From G963691835 sp963691835 (lineage in GTDB: Bacteria > Pseudomonadota > Alphaproteobacteria > Thalassobaculales > Thalassobaculaceae), in the NCBI GenBank assembly GCA_963691835.1, contig OY829383.1, forward strand, positions 3,534,001-3,598,000: 64,000 nucleotides of DNA. The letters are read 5' to 3'. Positions 8,069 through 17,327 of the stretch are shown piece by piece (positions within the stretch are counted from its first letter, which is position 1; every line of letters begins with the position of its first letter). The position numbers and the translations under genes are program-made. The notes under the pieces are model-generated. The model saw only the letters and a list, made by a program, of their open reading frames with translations. It was not told where the DNA came from and did not search any database.

Positions 8069-10252
8069 ATGCAGCCAAAACTATTGAGATCTTTGGCCAC
8101 ACTATTGCTTTTGGTTGTGGTTCCGTTGCTGATGTCTGGCTCTTCAAGAGTTTGGGCGCAATCAGATCCCATCAGTCTTCCGGCCGATTTAAGCGAGGCT
8201 GAGTTTCAAGCGATGCTCGGTCGGCTTAGCGATGAGCAGGTGAGAGACATACTCATCGCCGAGTTCGCGGCGCAGCGCTCGGAGGAAGCCCTGCCCGACG
8301 AGAATCTCTTGATGAACGCGCGTGAGATCGGCGAGGCGCTGACGTCCAATGCCAATGCGTTGTTGGCCAAGTGGCCTGAGTTCGGGAACGCGTTTGTCGC
8401 CGTTGCTGCCCGACTGTCAGATGCCGGCGGCATTGGCTATTCAATGCTTGCCCTGCTGACCTGCCTCGCGGCAGGCTTTTTTGTGCGTTTCTTCTGGAGA
8501 CGGCGGGCCGCCCAGCGGCAGATCGCCATCGCGGAACGCAACGTGGAGAAGGGGTCTTATGGCTCTCTCGGTACGATCGGCGATGCGGCACTCTTCCTGG
8601 TGATTGAGCTGTCCAGTTCCGTCGCTTTCGCGATGACCGCGATGGCAACGCTTTATCTCTTTTTTCAGCATCCGGATCTGCGGATCTTTGTGTCGAGCTA
8701 CGTCGCGCTCGTGACCGTGGTGCTGATTGTCCGGTCGTTCATCGATTTCATGTTTCCCCAAAACTGGCCGATCTACAGGCTCGTCGCGATCAGCGACAAC
8801 GCGACCAGACTGGTTCATTGGGTTGTGCTCGGGCTGTCGGCACTCTGGATGTTCGAGACGACGACGTCCGATCTCATGTTCCAGTTCGGCGCCCCGGAAG
8901 GCACGCCCGATCTTCTCTCCATGTTTTTGGGGGTGGTGTGGATTGTTGGAACGCTCAGCGGCATCTACCTGATCAACCGGGCGACGTCTGACCTTTTGCC
9001 CGTGCCGGAAGAACGGGGGCTTGGTGCCGCCCTTACGCGAAACTGGGCGCTGCTCATGTCGGTCGTTCAGATTCTCGTTTGGATGCTCTTTACCGGTGGC
9101 GCGCTGGTCGCGGGCGACGTGGACGTCGTCGCCGTGGGCATACTCAAGTCCCTGGTCGTCTTCATTCTCTCGTGGATGAGCTACCGGATTCTGGTTCACT
9201 ACCTGCGTATGCAGCCCTACGACGAGTCGATCAAGGCGGCGATCGCGCGTACAGGGCGATCGTTTCTGACCGCGGCCGGTCTACTCATCATCCTTTCCAT
9301 TTGGGGATTGGATCCGGCGACGCTCGCCGCGGCCGGAACAGCGGAAAGGGTGTTCCAGGCCGTGATCAATGTCGGCCTAACCGCGCTTGTCGGTTGGACC
9401 ATCTGGGATTTCACCCGGACCATTATCGACGTCAGGACGGCCGCTGAGCAGCCGGCGGACAGCGGCGATGAAGGAGGTGATGGCGAAGGTGGCCTCGGGG
9501 TCAGCCGTGCCGCGACGCTTCTGCCGCTTCTTCGGTCTTTCGCCTTCGCAGCGATTGCACTCACCTGTCTCTTCTCGGCTCTATCCAGCATGGGGGTCAA
9601 TGTGGCCCCCCTCGTGGCGGGCGCCGGCGTGATCGGTTTGGCAATCGGATTCGGAGCGCAAACCCTGGTGAAGGACGTTGTCTCCGGGGTTTTCTTCCTG
9701 ATCGACGACGCGTTTCGGCGCGGAGAGTACATCGATCTGGGAACGGTCAAGGGGACGGTGGAACGCATCTCGGTCCGGAGCCTTCAACTCCGTCACCAAC
9801 TCGGTGCTGTTCACACCATTCCGTTTGGAGACATCGCCGCGCTGACGAACTATTCGCGCGACTGGGTCATCATGAAACTGCCGCTGCGTCTTACATTCGA
9901 CACCGACCCGCAGAAGGTGAAGAAGATCGTGAAGACCATCGGCGCCGAGATGATGGATGACGAAACGGCGGGGGATGGTCTTCTTGAGCCGCCCAAGTCG
10001 CAAGGCGTCATTCAGATGGAAGACTCCGCGATGATCCTGCGGGTGAAGTTCAAGGCCATCCCGGGCAAGCAGTTTGTCATCAGGCGGGAACTGCTTCACC
10101 GGATCCGTGCCGCGTTCGAGGCCCAGGGCATCCGTTTCGCCAACCGCGAGGTGACGGTCCGGGTGACAGAAGACGCGAAACCCTCCGAAAGAACGGAAGC
10201 GATCGGCGGTGCGGCATCAAGGGCTGTCGAGGCGGAGCAACCGGCCACCTGA
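8069..10252 (+). CDS. Large MscS-family mechanosensitive ion channel
   Basis: A 727-residue inner-membrane protein, far longer than E. coli MscS (286). An N-terminal signal-like segment ends SRVWAQS near residue 31. A periplasmic region follows, then many transmembrane helices, and the MscS core starts near residue 507: VAPLVAGAGVIGLAIGFGAQ is the pore helix and TLVKDVVSGVFFLIDDAFRRGE leads into the beta domain. This layout resembles the YbiO-like large channels. Function is release of osmolytes on hypo-osmotic shock. It stands alone and converges with selO. The ribosome-binding site before 8069 is weak, so the start is uncertain. Confidence 0.85.
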   Translation: MQPKLLRSLATLLLLVVVPLLMSGSSRVWAQSDPISLPADLSEAEFQAMLGRLSDEQVRDILIAEFAAQRSEEALPDENLLMNAREIGEALTSNANALLAKWPEFGNAFVAVAARLSDAGGIGYSMLALLTCLAAGFFVRFFWRRRAAQRQIAIAERNVEKGSYGSLGTIGDAALFLVIELSSSVAFAMTAMATLYLFFQHPDLRIFVSSYVALVTVVLIVRSFIDFMFPQNWPIYRLVAISDNATRLVHWVVLGLSALWMFETTTSDLMFQFGAPEGTPDLLSMFLGVVWIVGTLSGIYLINRATSDLLPVPEERGLGAALTRNWALLMSVVQILVWMLFTGGALVAGDVDVVAVGILKSLVVFILSWMSYRILVHYLRMQPYDESIKAAIARTGRSFLTAAGLLIILSIWGLDPATLAAAGTAERVFQAVINVGLTALVGWTIWDFTRTIIDVRTAAEQPADSGDEGGDGEGGLGVSRAATLLPLLRSFAFAAIALTCLFSALSSMGVNVAPLVAGAGVIGLAIGFGAQTLVKDVVSGVFFLIDDAFRRGEYIDLGTVKGTVERISVRSLQLRHQLGAVHTIPFGDIAALTNYSRDWVIMKLPLRLTFDTDPQKVKKIVKTIGAEMMDDETAGDGLLEPPKSQGVIQMEDSAMILRVKFKAIPGKQFVIRRELLHRIRAAFEAQGIRFANREVTVRVTEDAKPSERTEAIGGAASRAVEAEQPAT

Positions 10253-10300
10253 CTTCTGCGCTCATCCAGCGGCTAGAAACATACTGCGACTTGGGAGTTG

Positions 10301-11728
10301 CTAGGTGCCGCAGAAGGTCTGGTACACACGCTCCCCGGGTTTCGGAGGGGAGGCGTAGCCAAGGTGCCCGGGTCTCGCGGCGTAGGGGTCGGAGAGAACC
10401 GCGAGGAGATCTTCAAACGGTTCGAAATCCCCTTCGAGTCCTGCATTGATCGCAGCCTCGACGAGATGATTGCGTGGGATGAACAGCGGATTGATGGCGT
10501 CCAAGTCGGCCATCTCTTCGCCTCCGCGGGCGCGCCAATCCTCGAGCCATCGGTCGAAAGCTTTGGGATCGCGAAACTGCTCACGCGCCGACCCGTCCGA
10601 AAGTCCTCTGAAGGTCAGGGTGAAATCGGCCCCGCCTTCCTCCATGATCGTGAGGAGGCCATTGATCAAACTGGTGTCCCCGTCTTCGGCGCCTTCGAGG
10701 CCGAGTTTCGCCCTCATCTCAGCCAGCCATGCCTCTTGGAACTGGCCAGCGAACGCATCAATCGCCTGTTGGGCGGCACTCAGTTGGGCTTCCTCGTCGC
10801 CCGAAAGAACCGGCAATAGGGCTTGTGCGAAACGCGCCAGATTCCACTGAGCAATATGGGGTTGGTTGAGATAGGCGTAGCGCCCACCGTGGTCGATGGA
10901 AGAGAAGACCTGCATGGAGTTGAACGTGTCCATGAAGGCGCAGGGGCCGTAATCAATCGTCTCGCCGCTAACGGTCATGTTGTCGGTATTCATCACGCCG
11001 TGGATGAACCCCAAAGCCATCCACCGGGCGACGAGCTTGGCCTGCCGCGCCACGACGCCCTGGAGCAGCGCCAAGGCCGGGTCCGGTTGATCGGCTGCCG
11101 CCGGGTAATGCCGCGCTACCGCATGCTCGGCAAGCAGACGCACGCCGTCGAAGTCGCCGCGGGACGCGAAGAACTGGAAGGTGCCGATGCGGATGTGGCT
11201 CGCCGCGACGCGTGTCAGAACAGCACCCGGCTCTATGTCCTCCCGGTAGACGCGATCTCCCGTCGCCACCGCCGCCAAGGACCGGGTTGTCGGGACACCA
11301 AGTGCCGCCATCGCTTCAGATACGATGTACTCGCGCAGAACCGGCCCTAGCGGTGCACGGCCGTCCCCACGGCGCGAGAACGGCGTCTGTCCGGAGCCTT
11401 TCAGTTGAATGTCGAAGCGCTCCCCGTCCGGAGCAATCACCTCTCCCAGCAGGATCGCGCGGCCATCCCCCAACTGGGGGTTCCAGCTCCCGAACTGATG
11501 TCCCGCGTAGGCTTGAGCGAGCGGTTCAGCTCCTGAAGGCAGTGTGTTTCCTGCCAAGGCGGCGACCATGTCTGGCGCTTCGAGCGCAACTGGGTCCAAG
11601 CCCAATCGACGCGCAAGAGCGTGGTTCACCTTGATAAGACTGGGCGACGATACCGGCTCGGGCGAAAGCCGGGCGTAGAACCTGTCTGGAAGACGCGCAA
11701 AGCTGTTGTCGAACGGGATCACGGTCAT
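10301..11728 (-). CDS. selO: SelO/YdiU-family protein adenylyltransferase
   Basis: A 475-residue pseudokinase-fold enzyme of the SelO/YdiU family, which AMPylates proteins in redox stress. Family motifs are clear: YAGHQFGSWNPQLGDGRA (about 73-90), LKGSGQTPFSRRGDGRA, LREYIVSEAM, and HGVMNTDNMTVSG with TIDYGPCAFMD supplying the metal and catalytic residues. It ends TFCGT, the bacterial counterpart of the C-terminal Cys-Sec motif of animal SelO. I chose the ATG at 11728 (MTVIPFDNSFARLP, a family-like start) over an ATG 27 codons upstream. No operon partner. Confidence 0.93.
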   Translation of the reverse strand: MTVIPFDNSFARLPDRFYARLSPEPVSSPSLIKVNHALARRLGLDPVALEAPDMVAALAGNTLPSGAEPLAQAYAGHQFGSWNPQLGDGRAILLGEVIAPDGERFDIQLKGSGQTPFSRRGDGRAPLGPVLREYIVSEAMAALGVPTTRSLAAVATGDRVYREDIEPGAVLTRVAASHIRIGTFQFFASRGDFDGVRLLAEHAVARHYPAAADQPDPALALLQGVVARQAKLVARWMALGFIHGVMNTDNMTVSGETIDYGPCAFMDTFNSMQVFSSIDHGGRYAYLNQPHIAQWNLARFAQALLPVLSGDEEAQLSAAQQAIDAFAGQFQEAWLAEMRAKLGLEGAEDGDTSLINGLLTIMEEGGADFTLTFRGLSDGSAREQFRDPKAFDRWLEDWRARGGEEMADLDAINPLFIPRNHLVEAAINAGLEGDFEPFEDLLAVLSDPYAARPGHLGYASPPKPGERVYQTFCGT

Positions 11729-12059
11729 GGGAAACAGAACTCTGGTCGCACGGTGGGAGAGGCTGGGCGTCAGCAGTAACGACATGGTCCCAAAACACAG
11801 CGGATGCAAGCCGCGGGCGAGGGGAGGAGGCAGGAGACATCCGCTTCAACCCAAAACGGACGAAGCCATCCGGCGACGTCGCCGTTGGCGCGCTCAACCA
11901 AGAAGTCCTCAAGAGACTAAGGGGGCGCCAACCGCAAAACTCGCTAGGACCGTCGTTGTGTAGGCCTCCGATGAAACGCGGTGGTAAGACCTACGAACTT
12001 GAAGCTCTTTAGCGAGAATCGGACAACACAATCCTGCATTTCAGATACAGAAGCTGAAC
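11729..12059. other. 331-bp divergent intergenic region, nothing specific
   Basis: Separates selO (minus) from the hypothetical gene starting near 12060. It should contain the selO promoter. No convincing gene, repeat or RNA was seen. Confidence 0.4.
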
Positions 12060-12608
12060 ATGGTGGCACCAAAGATAGCCCATCTCGCCGCCCGCCGGGA
12101 AACCTGTACATCGTGGGCCCGTTTGTCGGAGGGAATGTATGTCGAGGTGACTTTCACGACGCCGACCCGCGTTACTAGCGCTGCGAATGTCTCGGAACGG
12201 TTGAGCGACTCCTACGGGCTCGGCTGGAAAAACTACACTGTTCATATCGGCGATGTTGAGTTGAGCTATTCACGATATCAGTCAGAAGACCGGTTCCAAC
12301 TCGACGAGGTGTATGCCTACACCAACCCCAAACACTGGACACGGGAGGCGCTGACGGCGCCTCCCACGGACGCACCGGACAACTCCCTGACATTCGCTAT
12401 CCCATACGATGATGAAGAGGTCGCCTACACGATGGGAAACCAATCTTTCTTCGTATCAGACCAAGACGCGGCCCGGCTTCAGATCCGTTTCACGGACAGT
12501 CCTGTATCCGGGGATTGGGTCCGCCTCTCCAATAAAGCCTACGGCATCGTTAATGACGGAGGCCTGCTGGCACTACAGTTTGAGAGTTTCTTGATTGAAA
12601 AGGAATAG
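12060..12608 (+). CDS. Hypothetical protein
   Basis: I do not recognise this 182-residue protein. It has no signal peptide or membrane segment, and the composition (many Thr, Tyr, Ser, Asp; pattern of alternating hydrophobics such as YTVHIGDVELSYSRYQ and LLALQFESFLIEKE) suggests a beta-rich soluble domain. The start is uncertain: ATG at 12060 is the first; an ATG at 12135 (MYVEVTFTTPT) would drop 25 poorly ordered residues but has GGAGGG only 1 nt away. It stands alone between two long non-coding stretches with slightly lower GC, which would fit an acquired gene. Confidence 0.5.
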   Translation: MVAPKIAHLAARRETCTSWARLSEGMYVEVTFTTPTRVTSAANVSERLSDSYGLGWKNYTVHIGDVELSYSRYQSEDRFQLDEVYAYTNPKHWTREALTAPPTDAPDNSLTFAIPYDDEEVAYTMGNQSFFVSDQDAARLQIRFTDSPVSGDWVRLSNKAYGIVNDGGLLALQFESFLIEKE

Positions 12609-13005
12609 CAGTAGAGAGGCTGGGTTTATGGTGTATCCGGAAGATGTCTGCAAGCAGGATGCTGCTCGTGGTCTTTCCAATCGGAAGCACAGTAAACCAG
12701 CGAACACTTGGGGCATTGCTTGGTAGAATTCACGTGGGAGTCGGGCATTTCTGAATGCTCCGCCTGTCTGCGCAAATTCTGATTCGGTGACTGGGTAACC
12801 GCCAAGGGACCGATGTCAAGTCAGCGGAGTTTCTTCGATGTCGATGATCGTTTTGCGCTGTTTAGTAAGTGGGGCGATCGCTGTTTGACCCGGCCCCAAT
12901 GTTCTTGATCCTTCCAGCAGCTTGAAGCACAGGTCGGATCAACACGGACTCCCCTTTATGAGGTCACGACGCAAAGCGACTTTGGCCGTCGGCCCGGCTG
13001 TGACC
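12609..13005. other. 397-bp intergenic region, nothing recognised
   Basis: Lies between the hypothetical gene and the SDR gene, which end towards each other. No coding frame of note. I looked for transposase remnants and terminal inverted repeats and found none I could defend. Confidence 0.4.
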
Positions 13006-13842
13006 CTATTTCCAAGGCAGTGAGTTCCCGAAACGGACCAACTGCCCGTTGGGTTCCGACGTTCCGGTGGGGAGGAGGATGGTGTTCACAACGGGCTTTG
13101 CCGCTTCCCTTGGGCTTTGCGCTTTCGACATGTCGTCGAACCATGGCCGGGAGGCGTCCGTGTCGATCAGGCCCGGGCATACGGCGTTTATAAGAATGCC
13201 GCTATCGGGTTTGGCCCTGATCATGTCCCGAGCGGCGATCCGGGCGGTGGCAACCTGCCCGATCTTGGAGGGCACATTGATCCATTCCGGCCAACCGTCC
13301 TCGACCGCACGCCCGTTCTCCATCGCGGAAACGTACTGATCCATGCTGTCTTCGATGTCGTCGAGGGACATCGCTTCAATGTCGAAGAACCGATGGAGTT
13401 TCTCCGGCAATTTATTGAGCTGCCCAAAAGAGCTCGCGACCATCACGTATCTCGCATGGTCGTTCAGCAATGGGGCCAAGGCGGCGAACAGCGCGCGGGA
13501 CCCGTGGTTGTTGGTTTCCACAAGTTGCCGAACTTGCTGCGATTGGGGCTGCTCTTTGACCATACGGGCGGCGGCGTTTGACGCCACATAGTCGATGCCG
13601 CCATGCCTCTGTTTGAGCAACGCCGCGAGAGCAGTGATTGACTCTGCGTCGGTGACATCGAGCTGGACAAGCTCGACGGCCGCCTTTGTGGGACCCATGT
13701 CAGCAATGGCTTGCCGGCCCCGCTCAAGTGACCGGGACGCCAGATAGACAACATCGTCGGCGCTCAGCCGCTCGGCAAGCTCCTGTACGAGCGCCAATCC
13801 CAATCCTTGATTGCCGCCTGTTACGAGAGCGACTTTGGCCAT
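13006..13842 (-). CDS. CBR1-like short-chain dehydrogenase lacking the catalytic tyrosine
   Basis: A 278-residue SDR resembling carbonyl reductase 1. The cofactor motif TGGNQGLG is at residues 7-14, followed by LDVTDAES and SNAAA (the NNAG position). It keeps the long CBR1-type insertion before the active site and the C-terminal NAVCPGLIDTD and NGQLV segments. The YxxxK motif is absent: CBR1 has GWPSSAYGVTKIG, while this protein reads GWPEWINVPSKIG, so Asn replaces Tyr and Lys is kept. AGGAGGT precedes the ATG at 13842. It follows the F420-reductase-like gene by 63 nt and is probably co-transcribed. It may have lost or changed catalysis. Confidence 0.85.
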   Translation of the reverse strand: MAKVALVTGGNQGLGLALVQELAERLSADDVVYLASRSLERGRQAIADMGPTKAAVELVQLDVTDAESITALAALLKQRHGGIDYVASNAAARMVKEQPQSQQVRQLVETNNHGSRALFAALAPLLNDHARYVMVASSFGQLNKLPEKLHRFFDIEAMSLDDIEDSMDQYVSAMENGRAVEDGWPEWINVPSKIGQVATARIAARDMIRAKPDSGILINAVCPGLIDTDASRPWFDDMSKAQSPREAAKPVVNTILLPTGTSEPNGQLVRFGNSLPWK

Positions 13843-13905
13843 GGCAACCTCCTGTCTGAGAACGCAGATTTTTCCCAACGGAACGGCCGGGAAGGGGCTG
13901 ACCCA

Positions 13906-14550
13906 TTAGCGAATGGGCTTCGTTTCCGGCTGAATGAAGTTGAAGACTGTATGCGGATCACGTCCGGCGAAAAGAAACTTGATCACGATCGCCGCCGCAG
14001 CCTCGAGCTGATAGGCGTGTTCGTTCCCTCCCAGTCTCAGCGGCTCGGCACCCGTGTCGGAGATGAGCTGGGCGAGGATGTCCTTCGCCGGCTCATCGGA
14101 GGTGTAGAGCGTCACCATTTGACGGCCGTCATAGGTCATGTCCGGGTCTTCCCAAACCGAGACTTGGGCCATGTTGAAAGCCTTGCCCACATAGGCCTCG
14201 GGAAGGGCTGCTGCGATCGCCTGGGTTAGGGACAATCCGTCGGTCCGGGTGGTTACGAAGGACTGGATGTCCACCGGGTTGTTGATATCGATCACCACTT
14301 TACCCGCGAATGCGCTCTCACCGCCCGCGCTCTCAATGCCATTGAACACGTCCTGCCAACGGGTTGCCAAGACAACCACATCGCCGAACTCGGCCGCTTC
14401 GGCCGCTGTTCCGGCCTTGGCGCCGAGAACGTCCGCAGCAGCACGTGTCTTCTCCATGTCCCGGCCGGAAAGCATAACATCGTGCTGCGAAATCCATTTG
14501 CCCGCGAGTGCTTTCGCCATGCCGCCGGATCCGATGAAACCAATCTTCAT
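13906..14550 (-). CDS. NADPH-dependent F420 reductase-like / NAD(P)-binding protein
   Basis: A 214-residue protein with an N-terminal dinucleotide-binding motif GFIGSGGMAKALA (residues 4-16) and SGRD after strand 2, which favours NADP. It matches the F420-oxidoreductase/NADP-binding family (VVLATRWQDV, VVIDINNPVD, GKAFNMAQ). Such proteins either reduce F420 or, in organisms without F420, act as ferric-reductase-like or unknown oxidoreductases. GGGGAGG precedes the ATG at 14550. First gene of a probable two-gene operon with the SDR, divergent from a LysR gene across 87 bp, so likely its target. Confidence 0.82.
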   Translation of the reverse strand: MKIGFIGSGGMAKALAGKWISQHDVMLSGRDMEKTRAAADVLGAKAGTAAEAAEFGDVVVLATRWQDVFNGIESAGGESAFAGKVVIDINNPVDIQSFVTTRTDGLSLTQAIAAALPEAYVGKAFNMAQVSVWEDPDMTYDGRQMVTLYTSDEPAKDILAQLISDTGAEPLRLGGNEHAYQLEAAAAIVIKFLFAGRDPHTVFNFIQPETKPIR

Positions 14551-14593
14551 CGCTGCCTCCCCTTCATGCATGACAGACAGATAGGCACTGGTT

Positions 14594-14608
14594 ATTCATA
14601 AGTAGAAT
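14594..14608. promoter_or_regulatory. T-N11-A inverted repeat, candidate LysR box
   Basis: ATTC-ATAAGTA-GAAT is a perfect inverted repeat fitting the LysR T-N11-A pattern. It lies 30 bp before the LysR start in an AT-rich divergent promoter region, the expected place for an autoregulatory site. Confidence 0.45.
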
Positions 14609-14637
14609 TCTGTAAATATATCTGAGGTGTAATCTGA

Positions 14638-15543
14638 ATGAATATCAGGCAAGGCGACATTGGGCTGTTGCTGGCGCTTGACGCGCTGCTGAAGTTTGAA
14701 AGTGTGTCACTGGCGGCCGATCACATCGGGATCAGCCAACCGGCGATGTCATCTCAACTCAAACGTCTCAGGAGCTTGTTCAACGATCCGCTGCTGACCC
14801 CCTCCGGGCGGCGGCTTGTCGCCACATCTCAAGCTCTATCGTTGCAGGCAGAGCTTAGACGGCATTTGCAAGGCCTCGACGCCCTGGTCCGGGAGCGAAA
14901 CCGGTTCGTACCGTTCACGACTGAGCAGACGTTTCGCGTGATCGGAACCGACTATGTCCATTCGGTACTGGCCTCATCGCTTGAAGCCTTCTTCGGCCGG
15001 GAGGCGCCATCGGCACGTCTCGCCTTCCTGCCCTTCGCCCCGAGAACGCTTTGGTCGGCGTTGGAGAACGACTCAACCGACCTCGCTCTGGTGACTGGCA
15101 TGAACCTGCCGGACGCGAAAGTGCTTCCGGTTCTGACAGAGGGTTTTCGGGTGATTCAACGCAAGGGGCACCCCCGCGGGATGAAACCCATCACGCTCGA
15201 CGAATACTGCGCCGCCCGCCATGTGCTGGTCTCTCCGGAAGGGGGCGGATTTGATGGGCTGGCGGACCAGATTCTGGCATCTCAGAACATGCGGAGGCAG
15301 GTGGCGGTTTCCTCGCCAGGCTTCCTCTTGGCGCCACAGCTCGTGTCACAATCCGACAGTCTGTGCCTCATCCCCAGCCGTATCGCGTCTCTGTATTCGG
15401 AGCTGGTCGATTCTTTCGCGCCGCCGTTTGAGACACCGACTTTCGACGTCGAGATGCTCTGGCATCCGCGACGCCAGAACGATCCGTCTCATCAGTGGTT
15501 CCGGGAAGCGGTAAGGAGCCTGAGCCGGAAGCGTGCTGCTTAG
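14638..15543 (+). CDS. LysR-family transcriptional regulator
   Basis: A 301-residue LysR protein. The DNA-binding domain (about 8-68) carries FESVSLAADHIGISQPAMSS followed by QLKRLRSLFNDPLLTPSGRR, and the effector domain ends with WHPRRQNDPSHQWFREAVRSL, the same ending type as the LysR protein at 6796, so the two belong to the same NodD-like subgroup. It is divergent from the F420-reductase-like/SDR pair with a candidate LysR box between. Its inducer is unknown. Confidence 0.87.
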   Translation: MNIRQGDIGLLLALDALLKFESVSLAADHIGISQPAMSSQLKRLRSLFNDPLLTPSGRRLVATSQALSLQAELRRHLQGLDALVRERNRFVPFTTEQTFRVIGTDYVHSVLASSLEAFFGREAPSARLAFLPFAPRTLWSALENDSTDLALVTGMNLPDAKVLPVLTEGFRVIQRKGHPRGMKPITLDEYCAARHVLVSPEGGGFDGLADQILASQNMRRQVAVSSPGFLLAPQLVSQSDSLCLIPSRIASLYSELVDSFAPPFETPTFDVEMLWHPRRQNDPSHQWFREAVRSLSRKRAA

Positions 15544-15556
15544 CCAGCGAGCGGGG

Positions 15557-17140
15557 TCAGCTTCCGCGCAGGCCCTGGCCCAATCCGTCCGCAAACAACG
15601 CTGAATGGTCTTTGTTCCGGAACGGGTACGAGGCAACGATCTCGTCGAAATCGGTCGACAGCCCCAAGGCAACGAGCTGCGATTTCGCGGCCGAGGCGGC
15701 TTCCTCGTTCCCAGTCAATCCGGCGAGCGCCAAGCGGCGCTGATGGGCGCGACCGTATCTCGGGTCCCACTGCTCAGCATTCGCCAGCCTCGAGTCTGCG
15801 GCGTTGTACTCGTGATCGATCAGATGCCAGAGCCCCAGATCCGCTTCAATTACGGCACGGTACGCATAAACCGGATCAATCCGGAACAACCGTTGCTGAT
15901 AGTCCCGGGCTGTCACCGGATCCCCGGAGAAGCCCGTGATGCAACCGCCAAAGTGATAGTTCATCGACGCACTCGGATTGAGGTCGATGGCTCTCTTCAC
16001 GTGGAGAAGCGCCCGGTCGTGATTGTGGTTGGTCCACAACTCTCCGACTGCGGACAGGGCATGGGCAATCCAGGCGCTCCGATCCACCTCGAGCGCTTCC
16101 CGCGCGGCGTCCAGCGTGCTTGCGAAAGCCTGCCGACTGTCAGCCGATGAGAAGCCGCGCATGGCCCGTTGGAAGCGGACGATGGCGATGAGTGTTAGGG
16201 GAAGGACCCAGCCCGGTGATCGTTCGGCGGCTTTCGACGCCAGCGCTTCTGCCTCATCCAGGGCATCCGCCGCGTTTGAGATCAGCCAAGACGCGCGGAC
16301 CGCCAATTCCCAGGCATCGAGGTTACTTGCCGAGCGTTTCAACACCCGGCGTGCTTCCGCTCCTTCAAGTTCGGGCTCCACCGTCGCCGCGACCTGTGCT
16401 GCGATCTCTTCTTCCAGATCCAAAAGCTCATCCAGTTCGCGAACGATGCGCTCGCTCCAGATCAGGTTGTCCGTCTCAGCGTCGGTCAGCGCCACCTGGA
16501 CCTTTATCCGGCCGCCCGTGCGCCGGAAAGAGCCGGAGACCAGATAGCGGGCATCAAGCGATGCACCGATCTCTCTCGCGCTTAAAGCACTGTCTCGAAA
16601 CCGGAAAACCGAGTTGCGGGCAATCACGGGGAACCAGCGCCAGGCGGCAAGGGCATCCGAGATCTCATCGGTGATCTGATCGGCCAGGATAATGGATGGC
16701 GCGTCCGAGCGGTCGATGAACGGAAGAACAGCGACCGCCGGTCTCCGGAGAATGACGGACACATCGGCGTCGCTGGCGCAGGGCAGGTCGGGCGGTTGCG
16801 GTGCCGGCTGAGCAATCCGAACCTCGTCGGTGATCTCGCGAACATCGCCCTGGAACTTGAAGCCACGGCCGTGAACGGTGCGGATCAGCCTCTGCTCGTT
16901 TCCGTCATCGGCAACGGCTTTGCGGGCGTCGCGCACACGGCTGGAGAGGGCCGCGTCGGAAACGATCTGGTTGCCCCATACCTTTTCAAAGATCTCATTA
17001 CGGGAGACGGGTCTGCCCTTTGCTGCGACCAGCGCCAGAAGGACATCAAAGACCTGTGGTTCGACATGAATAGCCTTGCCGTTGCGCGTCAACTCCGCGC
17101 CCCTGGCATCCAGTACAAAGTCTTCAAACTCGTAGCGCAT
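15557..17140 (-). CDS. Winged-helix (OmpR-type) regulator with TolB-N-like and TPR regions (CadC-like)
   Basis: A 527-residue protein. Residues 1-100 form a Trans_reg_C winged helix (LTRNGKAIHVEPQVFDVLLAL, SRNEIFEKVWG, DAALSSRVRDARKAVADDG, IRTVHGRGFKF). A TolB-N/FlgO-like domain follows (about 130-260: VAVLPFIDRSD, DEISDALAAW, ARYLVSGSFRRTGGRIKV), then tetratricopeptide-like helices to the end. No transmembrane helix is evident, unlike CadC. The ATG at 17140 (AGGGG 8 nt upstream) is preferred over a GTG three codons earlier. It is divergent from the methyltransferase-globin-cyclase operon, with OmpR-type direct repeats between, and probably controls it. Confidence 0.86.
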   Translation of the reverse strand: MRYEFEDFVLDARGAELTRNGKAIHVEPQVFDVLLALVAAKGRPVSRNEIFEKVWGNQIVSDAALSSRVRDARKAVADDGNEQRLIRTVHGRGFKFQGDVREITDEVRIAQPAPQPPDLPCASDADVSVILRRPAVAVLPFIDRSDAPSIILADQITDEISDALAAWRWFPVIARNSVFRFRDSALSAREIGASLDARYLVSGSFRRTGGRIKVQVALTDAETDNLIWSERIVRELDELLDLEEEIAAQVAATVEPELEGAEARRVLKRSASNLDAWELAVRASWLISNAADALDEAEALASKAAERSPGWVLPLTLIAIVRFQRAMRGFSSADSRQAFASTLDAAREALEVDRSAWIAHALSAVGELWTNHNHDRALLHVKRAIDLNPSASMNYHFGGCITGFSGDPVTARDYQQRLFRIDPVYAYRAVIEADLGLWHLIDHEYNAADSRLANAEQWDPRYGRAHQRRLALAGLTGNEEAASAAKSQLVALGLSTDFDEIVASYPFRNKDHSALFADGLGQGLRGS

Positions 17141-17182
17141 GACCGTCACCCCTGACGGCTAAAGATAACGGCTAATCGCACG

Positions 17183-17200
17183 CTCGCAAATCGTTGCGAG
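17183..17200. promoter_or_regulatory. Inverted repeat in divergent promoter region
   Basis: CTCGCAA-ATCG-TTGCGAG has 7-bp perfect arms and a 4-bp spacer. It lies 43 bp upstream of the winged-helix regulator start and could be an operator or a cruciform. It is separate from the direct repeats just downstream. Confidence 0.4.
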
Positions 17201-17207
17201 TAAGCAT

Positions 17208-17236
17208 CTCCTAGAACTCTCCTAGATTCTCCAAGA
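17208..17236. promoter_or_regulatory. Three helically phased direct repeats (CTCCTAGA type)
   Basis: CTCCTAGA at 17208-17215, CTCCTAGA at 17219-17226 and CTCCAAGA at 17229-17236 repeat with periods of 11 and 10 bp. Tandem repeats one helical turn apart are how OmpR/PhoB-type winged helices bind. The adjacent gene encodes such a winged helix. Confidence 0.55.
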
Positions 17237-17327
17237 ATCCCACTGACCAGCCTCAAGCAAGCCAGTCCGCCGACGCGCATATGAGGGCGGTAACGGAAAA
17301 GAGGATGAAGATCAGGAGGACATCCGA

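Noticed and set aside
12609..13005. Possible insertion-sequence remnant
   Set aside because: No transposase motif or terminal repeats could be found.
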